Source of the DNA: an uncultured Chromatiales bacterium
Lineage (GTDB): Bacteria; Pseudomonadota; Gammaproteobacteria; Steroidobacterales; BM003
DNA length: 35,370 nucleotides
Assembly: GCA_937128475.1 (NCBI GenBank)
Contig: CAKZML010000261.1
Span: 1-35,370, forward strand
Direction: 5' to 3'
Positions 25,339-34,858 of this stretch are shown here, piece by piece. The position numbers were made by a program, and so were the translations under genes. The notes under the pieces were generated by a model. It was not told the origin of the DNA, made no database searches, and saw only the letters and a list, made by a program, of their open reading frames with translations. Every line of letters begins with the position of its first letter. Within the stretch, counting starts at the first letter, position 1.

Positions 25339-25713
25339 GTGAATTTGACGGGTCAAGCGATGCTAATGCGCATATTTGTGGGGGAGGCCGACAAGGTTGG
25401 CCACCAGCCGCTGTATGAACGCATCGTGCAAAGCGCTCGCTCGGCCGGTTTGGCCGGTGCGACGGCCTGGAAGGGGATGACCGGGTTCGGGGCAACCAGC
25501 AGGATTCGAACTGCCAGGGTCCTGGACTTGTCGGCAGATTTGCCGGTAGTCATCGAGATAGTGGATGAACAGGCGAAACTGGATGTGTTCCAGGGCGTAC
25601 TGGATGATTTATTTGAGCAGGCCGATTGTGGTGGCCTGGTGACGTTAGAGAGTGTGAACGTGCGCCGCTACCTGGCCAGTAATGGTCGGGCAAATGCGGT
25701 GGAACTTTCCTAA
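25339..25713 (+). CDS. DUF190 PII-like protein paired with CrcB
   Basis: The GTG at 25339 gives MNLTGQAMLMRIFVGEADK. The alignment with the family opening (LTGE..LLRIFIGESDK) supports it over the internal ATG at 25360. The protein has 124 residues. Further family marks are LYERIVQSARSAGLAGATAW, GFGATSRIRTARVLDLS and DLPVVIEIVDEQAK. DUF190 proteins have a PII-like fold and are commonly encoded next to crcB. A role as nucleotide-sensing partner or cytoplasmic modulator of fluoride export is assumed in the literature but not firmly shown. It sits directly before nqrA with an 18-nt gap, which is unusual for Nqr operons known to me. Confidence 0.88.
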   Translation: MNLTGQAMLMRIFVGEADKVGHQPLYERIVQSARSAGLAGATAWKGMTGFGATSRIRTARVLDLSADLPVVIEIVDEQAKLDVFQGVLDDLFEQADCGGLVTLESVNVRRYLASNGRANAVELS

Positions 25714-25731
25714 ATACTACGACGGGGTCTT

Positions 25732-27090
25732 GTGGCAAATACCATGCAGATTGAAATTAAAAAGGGTTTGAACTTACCGATTTCCGGAGTCCCGGAGCAG
25801 GTGATCGAGAGCCGGGAAACAAGCACCGTGGCGCTTATCGGATTCGACTATGTCGGCATGAAGCCGAAGATGTTGATTGAAGAAGGTCAGCAGGTCCGCC
25901 TGGGGCAGCCAATGTTCCAGGATAAAGCCAATCCGGAAGTGGTCTTTACCGCTCCGGGTACGGGTCTTATCGAGGCAGTTACCCGGGGACACAGGAGAGT
26001 GCTGCAATCCATAGTGATTCGCCTGTCCGGTGACGATCAGGTGACCTGGGACGCGGTGGGCGAACAAGGACTTGATTCGCTGGATGGCGAGCGGACCCGC
26101 AAGTTGTTGCTGGAGTCTGGTCTCTGGACAGCCTTGAGAACTCGTCCGTTTAGCAAGACACCGGTGCCGGGTACTGAGCCCATGGCGATTTTCGTCACCG
26201 CGATTGATACCGGTCCCCTGGCTGCCGATCCTGCAGTTGTGCTGCGCGGCCGTGAAAACGAGTTCAAGGCCGGCCTGAAGGCCCTGGGTACTCTGACCCC
26301 GGGCAAGGTTCATGTTTGCACAGCCCCGGAATTGACCCCTGTCATACCCGATGGCGAGAAATTCGAGCACAGCCAGTTCTCGGGACCCCATCCCGCCGGC
26401 CTGGTTGGTACTCACATTCATATGCTGCACCCGGTGGGCGCCAAGCGCATGGTTTGGCACATCGGTTACCAGGATGTGGTGGAGATTGGTCACTTGATGC
26501 TGACCGGCACCCTGGACCCGACCCGGATTATTTCCCTGGGTGGACCCAAGGTGAAACATCCTCGCCTGATCCGCACCCGGGTGGGTGCCTCGACCAGGGA
26601 ACTGGTTAGAGACCAATTGGATGCGGGAGCAAGCCGGGTGATTTCCGGTTCAGTGCTGTCGGGTCGTCGAGCCTCTGACTGGAGCGCCTACCTGGGCCGT
26701 TTCCATACCCAGATCTCGGTGATTGGTGACGAGGTGGAGCGCAAGTTCCTGGCGTTTACGCGACCGGGGCCGGAAAAGTTTTCAGTCACCCGCACGTTCG
26801 CCTCAAGCTGGTTTGGTCGTTCCAGGCTGTTTGGCTTCACGACCTCCCAGGAAGGAAGTCCGAGGGCGATGGTGCCCATCGGCTCTTACGAGGCGGTCAT
26901 GCCGCTGGATATTTTGCCCACCCAGTTATTGCGGGCGGTGTTGGTGCTGGACACTGATAGCGCACAGCAGCTGGGCTGCCTGGAGCTGGATGAAGAAGAT
27001 CTGGCTTTGTGCTCCTACGTGTGTCCCAGCAAGTATGACTTCGGTCCGGTGTTGCGGAGTAACCTTGATTTGATTGAGAGGGAAGGCTGA
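25732..27090 (+). CDS. nqrA: Na+-translocating NADH:quinone reductase subunit A
   Basis: The 452-residue peripheral cytoplasmic subunit opens [17 protein letters not shown], the standard NqrA start. The start is either GTG 25732, with GGGG 4 nt before it, or ATG 25744, which gives the canonical opening. I list the longer form without a firm preference. Further marks are [37 protein letters not shown] and the C-terminal [18 protein letters not shown]. NqrA has a biotin/lipoyl-like fold and contacts NqrB near the quinone site, and it carries no cofactor. It is the first nqr gene, and its stop overlaps the nqrB start (TGATG). Confidence 0.95.
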   Translation: MANTMQIEIKKGLNLPISGVPEQVIESRETSTVALIGFDYVGMKPKMLIEEGQQVRLGQPMFQDKANPEVVFTAPGTGLIEAVTRGHRRVLQSIVIRLSGDDQVTWDAVGEQGLDSLDGERTRKLLLESGLWTALRTRPFSKTPVPGTEPMAIFVTAIDTGPLAADPAVVLRGRENEFKAGLKALGTLTPGKVHVCTAPELTPVIPDGEKFEHSQFSGPHPAGLVGTHIHMLHPVGAKRMVWHIGYQDVVEIGHLMLTGTLDPTRIISLGGPKVKHPRLIRTRVGASTRELVRDQLDAGASRVISGSVLSGRRASDWSAYLGRFHTQISVIGDEVERKFLAFTRPGPEKFSVTRTFASSWFGRSRLFGFTTSQEGSPRAMVPIGSYEAVMPLDILPTQLLRAVLVLDTDSAQQLGCLELDEEDLALCSYVCPSKYDFGPVLRSNLDLIEREG

Positions 27091-28307
27091 TGCGTGCTCT
27101 GCGTCGTTTGCTGGATAATCTTCACCCGCTGTTTGCCAAGGGTGGTCGGCTAGAGAGTCTCTATGCTGTCTACGAAATGGTGGACACGCTGTTCTTTTCA
27201 CCTGCTGACCGTACCAGGTTGGCTCCTCATGTTCGTGATGGCGTCGACCTGAAGCGAGTCATGACTGCAGTAGTTTTTGCAGCCATGCCCGCAGCGGTGT
27301 TCGGAATCTGGAACGTGGGTTTCCAGGCCAACACGGCTATCCAGGCCTTGTCACTGGCTGGACCCGAAGACTGGCGCGGCCTTGTGCTGACAGTACTGAA
27401 CGTGAGCTACAACCCAGGCAGCATGTGGGACAACATGTGGTATGGCATGGTGTATTTCCTGCCTATCTACGCGGTGACCCTGGCGGCTGGTGGCTTCTGG
27501 GAAGTGGTCTTCGCCGCAGTTCGGAACCACGAGGTTAACGAAGGCTTCCTGGTTACCTCCTTGTTGTTCGCCCTGATTCTGCCGCCGGCCATTCCTCTTT
27601 GGCAGGTAGCGCTGGGCATCAGCTTTGGTGTGGTGCTGGGTAAAGAGGTCTTCGGTGGTACCGGAAAGAACTTCCTTAATCCTGCCCTGACCGGTCGTGC
27701 ATTCCTGTTCTTTGCCTATCCGGCCCAGATCTCGGGTGACGCGGTATGGACGGCGGTTGACGGCTTCTCCGGCGCAACTCCCCTGGCCGTGGGCGCCAGC
27801 GGCGGCATGGCAGCTATCGCCAGTTCCGACGTGAGCTGGATGGATGCCTTCGTTGGTGTGGTGCAGGGCGACCTGGGTTCCACCTCGGCAATGTTGTGCA
27901 TACTCGGCGGCTTGATCCTGATCTTCTTCCGCATCGCATCCTGGCGAATCATCCTGGGCGTATTCCTGGGTATGGTGGCAACCAGTCTGCTGTTTAACTT
28001 CTTTGGCACCAACTACACCCCGATGGCCGGCATGCCCTGGTATTGGCACCTGGTGGTGGGTGGATTTGCCTTCGGCATGATGTTCATGGCTACCGACCCG
28101 GTCAGTGCGTCCATGAGTAATACCGGCCGATGGATATACGGTGCATTGATTGGCGCGCTCACGATAATTATTCGAGTCGCCAATCCCGCGTTCCCCGAAG
28201 GAATCATGCTGGCCATTTTGTTTGCCAACCTGGTTGCTCCACTAATTGATTATGGCGTCGTCAAGGCGAATATCAGCCGTCGTCGCCGCAGGGAGGGTTT
28301 GGCATGA
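27090..28307 (+). CDS. nqrB: Na+-translocating NADH:quinone reductase subunit B
   Basis: The 405-residue integral membrane subunit has about ten spans. A conserved N-terminal part leads into GGFWEVVFAAVRNHEVNEGF (134-153), the region tied to quinone and HQNO binding. The covalent FMN site is VDGFSGATPLA with Thr230. EGIMLAILFANLVAPLIDYG closes the membrane core and a basic tail follows (SRRRRREG). NqrB carries one FMN, the riboflavin site and the sodium path. FMN attachment needs the flavin transferase ApbE, whose gene is not in this window. nqrC overlaps by four bases. Confidence 0.96.
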   Translation: MRALRRLLDNLHPLFAKGGRLESLYAVYEMVDTLFFSPADRTRLAPHVRDGVDLKRVMTAVVFAAMPAAVFGIWNVGFQANTAIQALSLAGPEDWRGLVLTVLNVSYNPGSMWDNMWYGMVYFLPIYAVTLAAGGFWEVVFAAVRNHEVNEGFLVTSLLFALILPPAIPLWQVALGISFGVVLGKEVFGGTGKNFLNPALTGRAFLFFAYPAQISGDAVWTAVDGFSGATPLAVGASGGMAAIASSDVSWMDAFVGVVQGDLGSTSAMLCILGGLILIFFRIASWRIILGVFLGMVATSLLFNFFGTNYTPMAGMPWYWHLVVGGFAFGMMFMATDPVSASMSNTGRWIYGALIGALTIIIRVANPAFPEGIMLAILFANLVAPLIDYGVVKANISRRRRREGLA

Positions 28308-29092
28308 GTAACGATTCCTGGCAAAAAACGCTGTTGGTAGCGTTGGTGCTTTGCCTGGTGTTCTCTGTGTTGGTATCGGGTGCGGCCGTGGTGCTTCGCC
28401 CTACCCAGGAGGCTAACCAGCGCCTGGACGTGCAGCGCAATCTGCTGTTGGCCGCAGGCCTGGCAGAGGCTGGTGCCCCGGCTGACCTGGTTGGTGAGTT
28501 GATGGCTTCTGTTGAAGCCCAGATCATTGACCTGGATTCCGGTACCCAGAACACAGACGTCAATCCTGACACCTTCGACGCTATTTCTGCGGCACGTAAG
28601 CCGGCTACCAGCGAGGCGCTGGACTCGGAAGCTGACCTTGGTCGCATCAAGCGTCGGGCGAATATGGCAAAGGTCTATTTGCTCAAGAAAGAGGGTCAGT
28701 TAACCGGTGTTGTCTTGCCTGTCTATGGATCGGGTTTGTACTCGACTCTGTACGGCTTTATCGCCCTGGACGCTGACTTGAGAACGGTTCGTGGCCTGAA
28801 GTTCTACGAGCAGGGCGAGACCGCAGGCCTGGGTGCCGAGGTTGATAACCCCCGTTGGTTGGCCAAGTGGCCGGGCAAAATGGTGCTGGATGAAACCGGC
28901 GTTGCCAAGGTCGACGTGGTCAAGGGCGGAGTCAATCCTTCTTCACCAACGATCGCTTATGAGGTGGATGCTATTTCCGGCGCCACCCTGACCAGCAAGG
29001 GCGTCTCAGCCTTGCTGCAGTTCTGGCTGGGCCCTGATGGATTTGGTCCTTACCTTGCCAAGTTAAAAGCCCAACAGATGGAGGCTAGCTGA
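28304..29092 (+). CDS. nqrC: Na+-translocating NADH:quinone reductase subunit C
   Basis: The 262-residue subunit has one N-terminal membrane helix (about 9-31, [17 protein letters not shown]) and a large periplasmic FMN domain. The flavinylation motif is [14 protein letters not shown], with Thr228 the FMN-linked residue by analogy with Vibrio. [16 protein letters not shown] and [12 protein letters not shown] are other family marks. It passes electrons on through its covalent FMN within the complex. Its ATG overlaps the nqrB stop (ATGA), and nqrD starts one base after its stop. Confidence 0.95.
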   Translation: MSNDSWQKTLLVALVLCLVFSVLVSGAAVVLRPTQEANQRLDVQRNLLLAAGLAEAGAPADLVGELMASVEAQIIDLDSGTQNTDVNPDTFDAISAARKPATSEALDSEADLGRIKRRANMAKVYLLKKEGQLTGVVLPVYGSGLYSTLYGFIALDADLRTVRGLKFYEQGETAGLGAEVDNPRWLAKWPGKMVLDETGVAKVDVVKGGVNPSSPTIAYEVDAISGATLTSKGVSALLQFWLGPDGFGPYLAKLKAQQMEAS

Positions 29093-29093
29093 A

Positions 29094-29752
<659 letters not shown>

Positions 29753-29753
<1 letters not shown>

Positions 29754-30361
29754 TGGATAGCCTATTTACACTTTTTATCCAGGTTGTCTTTGTTGAAAAT
29801 CTGGCACTGTCTTTCTTCCTTGGCATGTGTACCTTCCTGGCTGTGTCCAAGAAGGTCGACACCGCCATTGGTCTGGGTGCAGCGGTGATTGTTGTGCAGG
29901 CACTGACAGTGCCGATTAACAACATGATCTTCCAGTACCTGCTCAAGCCAGATGCACTGGAGTGGGCGGGAATCACCGGAGTGAATCTGGAGTTCCTTGG
30001 TCTGATCAGCTACATCGGCGTAATCGCCGCGCTGGTACAGATCCTTGAAATGACCCTGGACAAGTTTTTCCCTGCGCTGTATCACGCACTGGGAATCTTC
30101 CTTCCCCTGATTACGGTTAACTGCGCCATTCTTGGTGGCACGTTGTTCGTGGTTCGTCGTGATTACGACTTCGTACAGAGTGTTGTCTACGGCGTAGGCA
30201 GCGGCCTTGGGTGGGCTCTTGCGATCGTCATGCTGGCGGGTCTCAGGGAGAAGCTGAAGTATAGCGATGTACCTGATGGTCTCCAGGGGTTGGGAATTAC
30301 GTTTATTACTGTGGGCTTGATGTCCATGGCATTCATGTTGTTCGGTGGAATTCAGCTCTGA
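29753..30361 (+). CDS. nqrE: Na+-translocating NADH:quinone reductase subunit E
   Basis: The 202-residue membrane subunit resembles RnfA and has six spans. [20 protein letters not shown] (14-33) contains the first conserved Cys, and [11 protein letters not shown] the second, matching the pair in Nqr[20 protein letters not shown] is the family C-terminal stretch. Together NqrD and NqrE hold the iron centre inside the membrane between NqrF and NqrC. A 35-nt gap to nqrF is the largest inside the nqr cluster. Confidence 0.95.
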
Positions 30362-30396
30362 TCGTGTTGATCGGGGCCTAGCCGGGATAGTGGCAA

Positions 30397-31620
30397 ATGA
30401 CTGAAATTATTTTAGGAACTACTTTCTTTACCGGGATCATCCTGGTGCTGGTGGTTGTGATCCTGTTCTTCCGTTCCAAGCTGGTTGCATCCGGATCGGT
30501 AGATATAACTGTTAACGACGAGCGCGTACTGAAAGCGCCGGTGGGCAGCAAGTTGCTGGGCGCACTGGCGGATGCTGAACTGTTCGTACCCTCTGCATGT
30601 GGCGGTGGTGGTACTTGCGGCCAGTGTCGCGTGAAGATCAGCTCCGGTGGTGGAGTGATTCTTCCGACTGAGCTTTCCTCGATTAACAAGCGCGAAGCAG
30701 CAGAAGGCTGTCGCCTGGCTTGCCAGGTCGTGGTTAAAGAGGACATGAAGATCGAAGTGCCTGAAGAGGTGTTCGGTGTTCGCAAGTGGAACTGCAAAGT
30801 GCGCTCTAATCACAACGTGGCAACCTTCATCAAGGAATTGGTGATGGAGCTGCCCGAGGGTGAGGACGTTCCGTTCCGCGCCGGTGGTTATATCCAGATC
30901 GAGTGTCCTGCCCACAAGTTGAGCTTCTCCGAGTTCGACGTGGAAGAGGAATATCGCGAAGACTGGGATAAATACAAATTATGGGACCTGAAGTCCGAAG
31001 TGGATGAGCCCATGATGCGTGCGTATTCCATGGCAAGCTACCCGGGAGAGAAGGGCATTATCATGCTCAACGTGCGTATCGCTACGCCGCCTCCGGGCGC
31101 CTATGGCGAAGTTCCCCCGGGCAAGATGTCATCGTTCATCTTTAACCTGAAGCCGGGTGATGACGTGGTGATTTCTGGTCCCTATGGTGAATTCTTCGCC
31201 AGGGATACCGAAAACGAGATGGTGTTCATCGGTGGTGGCGCCGGTATGGCCCCCATGCGGTCGCATATCTTCGACCAGCTGCTTTCACTGGACAGCAAGC
31301 GTAAGATCAGCTTCTGGTATGGCGCTCGCAGCAAGCGTGAAATCTTCTACGCAGAAGAGTTCGATGAACTGGCCAAGAAGCACCCGAATTTTACCTGGAA
31401 TGTTGCTCTGTCCGATCCGATGCCGGAAGATAACTGGACTGGTCCTACAGGATTTATTCACCAGGTGGTGTATGACCTGTACCTGAAGGAACATCCTGCG
31501 CCAGAGGATTCCGAATACTATATGTGTGGACCGCCCATGATGAACTCTGCGGTAATCCACATGCTGGACGAGCAGGGTGTAGAGCCTGAAAACATCATGT
31601 TGGATGATTTCGGCGGCTAA
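30397..31620 (+). CDS. nqrF: Na+-translocating NADH:quinone reductase subunit F
   Basis: The 407-residue entry subunit has an N-terminal anchor helix (3-26). A 2Fe-2S domain follows with [11 protein letters not shown] (Cys68, 74, 77) and LACQ (Cys109). The FAD domain shows [12 protein letters not shown] (RxYS type). The NADH domain has [16 protein letters not shown] and [13 protein letters not shown]. It oxidises NADH and passes electrons to the iron centre of NqrD/E. The C-terminus ends in the usual MLDDFGG. nqrM begins 46 nt after the stop. Confidence 0.96.
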   Translation: MTEIILGTTFFTGIILVLVVVILFFRSKLVASGSVDITVNDERVLKAPVGSKLLGALADAELFVPSACGGGGTCGQCRVKISSGGGVILPTELSSINKREAAEGCRLACQVVVKEDMKIEVPEEVFGVRKWNCKVRSNHNVATFIKELVMELPEGEDVPFRAGGYIQIECPAHKLSFSEFDVEEEYREDWDKYKLWDLKSEVDEPMMRAYSMASYPGEKGIIMLNVRIATPPPGAYGEVPPGKMSSFIFNLKPGDDVVISGPYGEFFARDTENEMVFIGGGAGMAPMRSHIFDQLLSLDSKRKISFWYGARSKREIFYAEEFDELAKKHPNFTWNVALSDPMPEDNWTGPTGFIHQVVYDLYLKEHPAPEDSEYYMCGPPMMNSAVIHMLDEQGVEPENIMLDDFGG

Positions 31621-31666
31621 TCCGAAAAGGAGCCCAGGGTCCGGAAACGAACCCAGGAGAGAGTGA

Positions 31667-31840
31667 ATGGAATTTTTAGTAGCGTTTGCCGTATGTGCCT
31701 TAGCCCTTTTTGGGTGTGCTATCGGCGTGATGTTTGGACGTGACCCCTTAAAGGGTAGTTGTGGTGGCGTGGGTACTGACTGTCAGTGCACCAAGGCCGC
31801 GACGGGAACTTGCAGGAGACGCAACAATGCCCATCAGTAG
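31667..31840 (+). CDS. nqrM: Nqr maturation protein NqrM (DUF539)
   Basis: This short gene encodes 57 residues and is preceded by CAGGAGAGAGTGA. One membrane helix (about 3-22) is followed by the family core [19 protein letters not shown]. Cysteines lie at 10, 17, 32, 39, 41 and 49. NqrM is needed for assembly of functional Na+-NQR in Vibrio, probably by delivering iron for the NqrD/E centre. It directly follows nqrF, where apbE often comes first in other operons. Its last 14 nt overlap the start of the CBS gene in another frame. Confidence 0.9.
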   Translation: MEFLVAFAVCALALFGCAIGVMFGRDPLKGSCGGVGTDCQCTKAATGTCRRRNNAHQ

Positions 31841-32225
31841 TATCAAGGTTCGCGATTTTATGACGACCGATGTCATAACTCTCCGTCCGGATATGGAAGT
31901 CATGAAAGCGGTCGGCATCTTGATCGATCATGGCATTTCCGGCGCTCCGGTAGTGGATGAGCTTGGCGACGTGGTTGGTATGTTCACCGAGTTCGATTGC
32001 ATCAAGGCTGCCTTGCATGCCGGTTACCATGAAGATATGGCCGGTACGGTAAGTGATGTCATGGTCAAAGGCGTAGCCAGCGTTCATCCAGACACTTCAA
32101 TTCTCGACCTGGCAGAACGCTTCGTGAAAAAGCCATTCCGCCGTTTTCTGGTCATGCAGGACGAGCGCATGGTGGGCATGATTGCCCGTCGTGACGTGCT
32201 CAAGGCCCTGCGTAAAATTTACTAG
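31827..32225 (+). CDS. CBS-domain-pair protein at the end of the nqr array
   Basis: The start is the ATG at 31827, inside the end of nqrM, with GCAGGAGA upstream. The longer in-frame start would cover most of nqrM. The 132-residue soluble protein has two CBS motifs: [20 protein letters not shown] to [15 protein letters not shown] (8-66) and [17 protein letters not shown] to [14 protein letters not shown] (about 76-129). CBS pairs sense adenine nucleotides or SAM. Overlap with nqrM ties its expression to the sodium pump, but no direct role in Nqr is known to me. It resembles in design the CBS protein at 10761. Confidence 0.87.
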   Translation: MPISSIKVRDFMTTDVITLRPDMEVMKAVGILIDHGISGAPVVDELGDVVGMFTEFDCIKAALHAGYHEDMAGTVSDVMVKGVASVHPDTSILDLAERFVKKPFRRFLVMQDERMVGMIARRDVLKALRKIY

Positions 32226-32250
32226 AACCTCTGTTTGTTACAGATCGACT

Positions 32251-32284
32251 GCCAGCCGCCCGGGATTACTCCCGGGCGGCTGGC
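32251..32284 (+). terminator. Strong hairpin terminator after the nqr-CBS array
   Basis: GCCAGCCGCCCGGGA (32251-32265) pairs perfectly over 15 bp with TCCCGGGCGGCTGGC (32270-32284) across a TTAC loop. It is followed by TCTGTCTT, a weak T tract. It separates the nqr array from the thiamine operon. Confidence 0.75.
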
Positions 32285-32322
32285 TCTGTCTTAATACCCC
32301 GTCCTGGGGTATATTGGTGCCC

Positions 32323-32422
32323 GCCTTAGGGGTGGCCTGGATGGCCTGAGATACCGACTGCGAGTGTGGTGGTTGGGAACCCTTTGAACCTGATCCGGAT
32401 AGTGCCGGCGTAGGGACTAGGT
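32323..32422 (+). promoter_or_regulatory. TPP riboswitch (THI element)
   Basis: The conserved aptamer parts are present in order: GCCTTAGGGGTG (P1/P2 entry), CTGAGAT (32346-32352), ACCCTTTGAACCTGATC (32379-32395), then GGATAGTGCCGGCGTAGGGA and CTAGG closing P1. A TATATT at 32310-32315 would place transcription start at the aptamer's first bases. Downstream, ATCTCC (32466-32471) can pair with GGAGAT (32485-32490), which holds the ribosome-binding site of the TonB receptor. That suggests translational control. Thiamine pyrophosphate binding would lower expression of the uptake operon. Confidence 0.95.
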
Positions 32423-32498
32423 GCCTTCCTTTCGGCAAACCAGCCACCTCATCGCTCACTACCGGATCTCCCGGATGATTCCCTGGAGATTCTGTTAC

Positions 32499-34586
32499 AT
32501 GAATAGACTGAGCCGCCTGTTGATGGCCACCGCTACTTGCACACTCGCCTGTGCATCGGTTGGCAATGCCCAGGATTCCACTGATCCCCGGATGGAGACC
32601 CTGACGGTCACCGCATCGCTGAGAGAGGCTTCCGAGATGGAAACCGCCGCCAGCGTGAGCGTGCTTGATGAGGCGCTTATCAAGGAAGCCGGACAGCAGC
32701 ATTTTGAAAGCCTTTCCCAGATGGTTCCGAACCTGAACTGGGCGGGGGGTACGTCCAGGCCCCGGTATTTCCAGATTCGCGGAATTGGCGAGCGTAGCCA
32801 GTATGAAGGTGCTCCCAATCCTTCGGTGGGCTTCATTGTGGATGACATCGATTTCAGCGGAATGGGGGGCGTCGCCACCTTGTTCGATACTCGGCAGATC
32901 GAAGTGCTCAGGGGACCCCAGGGAACGGTCAATGGGGCGAATGCCCTGGCCGGTCTGATTTCAGTGCGGACTGTGGATCCGTCCGACAGCAATGAATTTA
33001 CCGCTGAGACCACCCTGGGCAGCGATGCCGCCCTTGGTGCAGGCCTGGCGTTTGGTGGCCCCCTTGGTGAGAGCCTCAGCTACCGGGTTGTTGCCCAGCA
33101 GTATTCCCAGGACGGATTTCGCGACAACGCCTACTTGGGCGCCAGTGATACCAACGGCCGGGATGAATTGACCACTCGGGGCAAGTTGCACTGGGAGGTG
33201 TCCGAGGACTTGCGGGTGAAGTTTACCGGCATGCTGGTTGACCTGGATAACGGGTATGACGCCTGGGCGATTGATAATTCCCTGACTACCCTTTCCGACA
33301 AGCCCGGCAAGGACAGCCAGCGTACCGCGGCCGGCGCCATGCGTATCGAGTGGGATGTGTCCGAGCAGGTTTCCCTGCTGAGTATCAGCACCCTGGCGGA
33401 CAGCGATGTGCTGTTCAGTTTCGATGGGGACTGGGGTAACGACGACAGTTGGGGGGTTAATGGGCCCTACGACTTTTTCTCCACCACCAATCGGCAACGT
33501 AACAGCATGAGCCAGGAACTGCGCCTGAGTTCTCGTCCGGGAGCGGAATTATTTTCCGGGACGACTGACTGGGTACTTGGTCTGTACGCACTGGACGTTG
33601 AGGAGAGCAACGACATCCTGGATACCTATAACGGTGATATCTACCGTTCCTTGTATTCCGATTACCAGGCCACCAACCTGGCGGTGTTCGGCCAGCTGGA
33701 TTCCCAACTGGCTCAGCAATGGAACCTGGCGGTGGGAGTGAGACTGGAACAGCGTGATGCCACGTACAGCGATAGCCAGGGGGTGAGTTTCGAACCCTCC
33801 GATAATATGCCCGGCGGTCATCTCACCCTGAGTTACGACATGGCGCCCCTGACCCGCCTGTATTCCACCCTGTCCCGGGGTTACAAGGCGGGGGGCTTCA
33901 ACATCAATCCCTCGATTCCTGCCGAGCGTCGGGAGTTTGATCCCGAGTATTTGTGGAACCTGGAGTTCGGTCTGAAGACTGCCATGCCTGACAAGGGCTT
34001 GCGTGGATCCATGGCGGTGTTTTACATGGACCGGGATGACGCCCAGGTCAGCACCTCCTTCCAGGATGATCCAAGCGATCCGCTGTCATTTACGTTCTAC
34101 AACGACAATGCGGCCGAGGGTGTGAACTACGGTCTGGAGGCAGAGGTGCAGTGGGACTTCGCCGACGGTTGGACCTTGCACGGTGCGCTGGGTTTGCTGC
34201 ACGCCGAGTTCAAGAACTACCAGGCCGGGACTCGCGTACTCGATGGTCGGGAGCAGGCCCATGCGCCTTCCTGGAACTACAACCTGGGGCTGAGCTATCA
34301 CTCAAGCGAAGGCTATTACGCCCGGGCCGACCTGGGCGGCAAGGACAGTTTCTACTTTTCCGACAGCCACGAGCAGCAATCCACTCGCTACAGCCTGCTA
34401 AATGCCCGGCTGGGCTACCAGGGGCTGCATTGGGGTGTCCAGGTCTGGGCCAGGAACCTGCTGGATGAAGAGTACCAGGTGCGTGGTTTCTTCTTCGCCA
34501 ATGAACCCCCGGACTGGATTGAAAAGCTCTACACCCGCCAGGGTGATCCGCGCCAGGCTGGTGTGACCCTCAGTTATCGCTACTAG
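32499..34586 (+). CDS. TonB-dependent outer-membrane receptor, probably for thiamine
   Basis: The start at ATG 32499 gives 695 residues with a signal peptide (MNRLSRLLMATATCTLACAS, cleavage near GNAQD). A TonB-box-like METLTVTA lies at 32-39. The plug domain shows GTSRPRYFQIRGIGERSQY and IEVLRGPQGTVNGANALAG. The 22-strand barrel includes TRLYSTLSRGYKAGGFNIN and ends in LSYRY with a terminal aromatic residue. Substrate thiamine is inferred from the TPP riboswitch upstream and the thiamine-binding and PnuT genes downstream. It resembles the predicted THI-box TonB receptors of other marine proteobacteria. Uptake would be powered by TonB-ExbBD encoded elsewhere. Confidence 0.92.
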   Translation: MNRLSRLLMATATCTLACASVGNAQDSTDPRMETLTVTASLREASEMETAASVSVLDEALIKEAGQQHFESLSQMVPNLNWAGGTSRPRYFQIRGIGERSQYEGAPNPSVGFIVDDIDFSGMGGVATLFDTRQIEVLRGPQGTVNGANALAGLISVRTVDPSDSNEFTAETTLGSDAALGAGLAFGGPLGESLSYRVVAQQYSQDGFRDNAYLGASDTNGRDELTTRGKLHWEVSEDLRVKFTGMLVDLDNGYDAWAIDNSLTTLSDKPGKDSQRTAAGAMRIEWDVSEQVSLLSISTLADSDVLFSFDGDWGNDDSWGVNGPYDFFSTTNRQRNSMSQELRLSSRPGAELFSGTTDWVLGLYALDVEESNDILDTYNGDIYRSLYSDYQATNLAVFGQLDSQLAQQWNLAVGVRLEQRDATYSDSQGVSFEPSDNMPGGHLTLSYDMAPLTRLYSTLSRGYKAGGFNINPSIPAERREFDPEYLWNLEFGLKTAMPDKGLRGSMAVFYMDRDDAQVSTSFQDDPSDPLSFTFYNDNAAEGVNYGLEAEVQWDFADGWTLHGALGLLHAEFKNYQAGTRVLDGREQAHAPSWNYNLGLSYHSSEGYYARADLGGKDSFYFSDSHEQQSTRYSLLNARLGYQGLHWGVQVWARNLLDEEYQVRGFFFANEPPDWIEKLYTRQGDPRQAGVTLSYRY

Positions 34587-34601
34587 GTTGGGAGACTCCC
34601 C

Positions 34602-34856
34602 GTGAAAGTAACCGTAGAAATAAGCATGTATCCGTTGGCCGATGACTACCTGCGAGGCATCGTGGGTTTTATCGAAGCATTGAATAGTCATCCTGAACTG
34701 GAGGTACATACGAATCCAACCAGCACCCATGTCTTTGGCGATTACGATACTGTGATGAGCCTGCTGTCGAAGGAAATGCACAGCGCTCACCAGTCAGGTG
34801 GCCAGGCATCCTTTGTGATGAAAGTCCTGGCCGGTGACGTGAGACCGGTGGGCTGA
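34602..34856 (+). CDS. Small thiamine-binding protein (MTH1187/YkoF-like, DUF77)
   Basis: The GTG at 34602, with GGGAG 8 nt upstream, gives 84 residues without a signal peptide. The ferredoxin-like pattern of the MTH1187 family shows VTVEISMYPLADDYLRGI, FIEALNSHPELEVHTNP and STHVFGDYDTVMSLLSKEM. Members and the related YkoF bind thiamine or its parts in the cytoplasm. Placement between the TonB receptor and PnuT, under a TPP riboswitch, strongly supports a thiamine role. A possible task is to hold thiamine after transport or sense it. The next gene starts 2 nt after its stop. Confidence 0.85.
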   Translation: MKVTVEISMYPLADDYLRGIVGFIEALNSHPELEVHTNPTSTHVFGDYDTVMSLLSKEMHSAHQSGGQASFVMKVLAGDVRPVG

Positions 34857-34858
34857 GC

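Noticed and set aside
24794-25342. Plus-strand open frame of 182 codons overlapping crcB
   Set aside because: It is out of frame with CrcB, which has all Fluc motifs. The alternative product is Arg/Gly-rich without family features.
31761-31826. Longer N-terminus for the CBS protein
   Set aside because: It would overlap most of the conserved cysteine part of nqrM, while ATG 31827 has AGGAGA upstream and gives the normal CBS opening.
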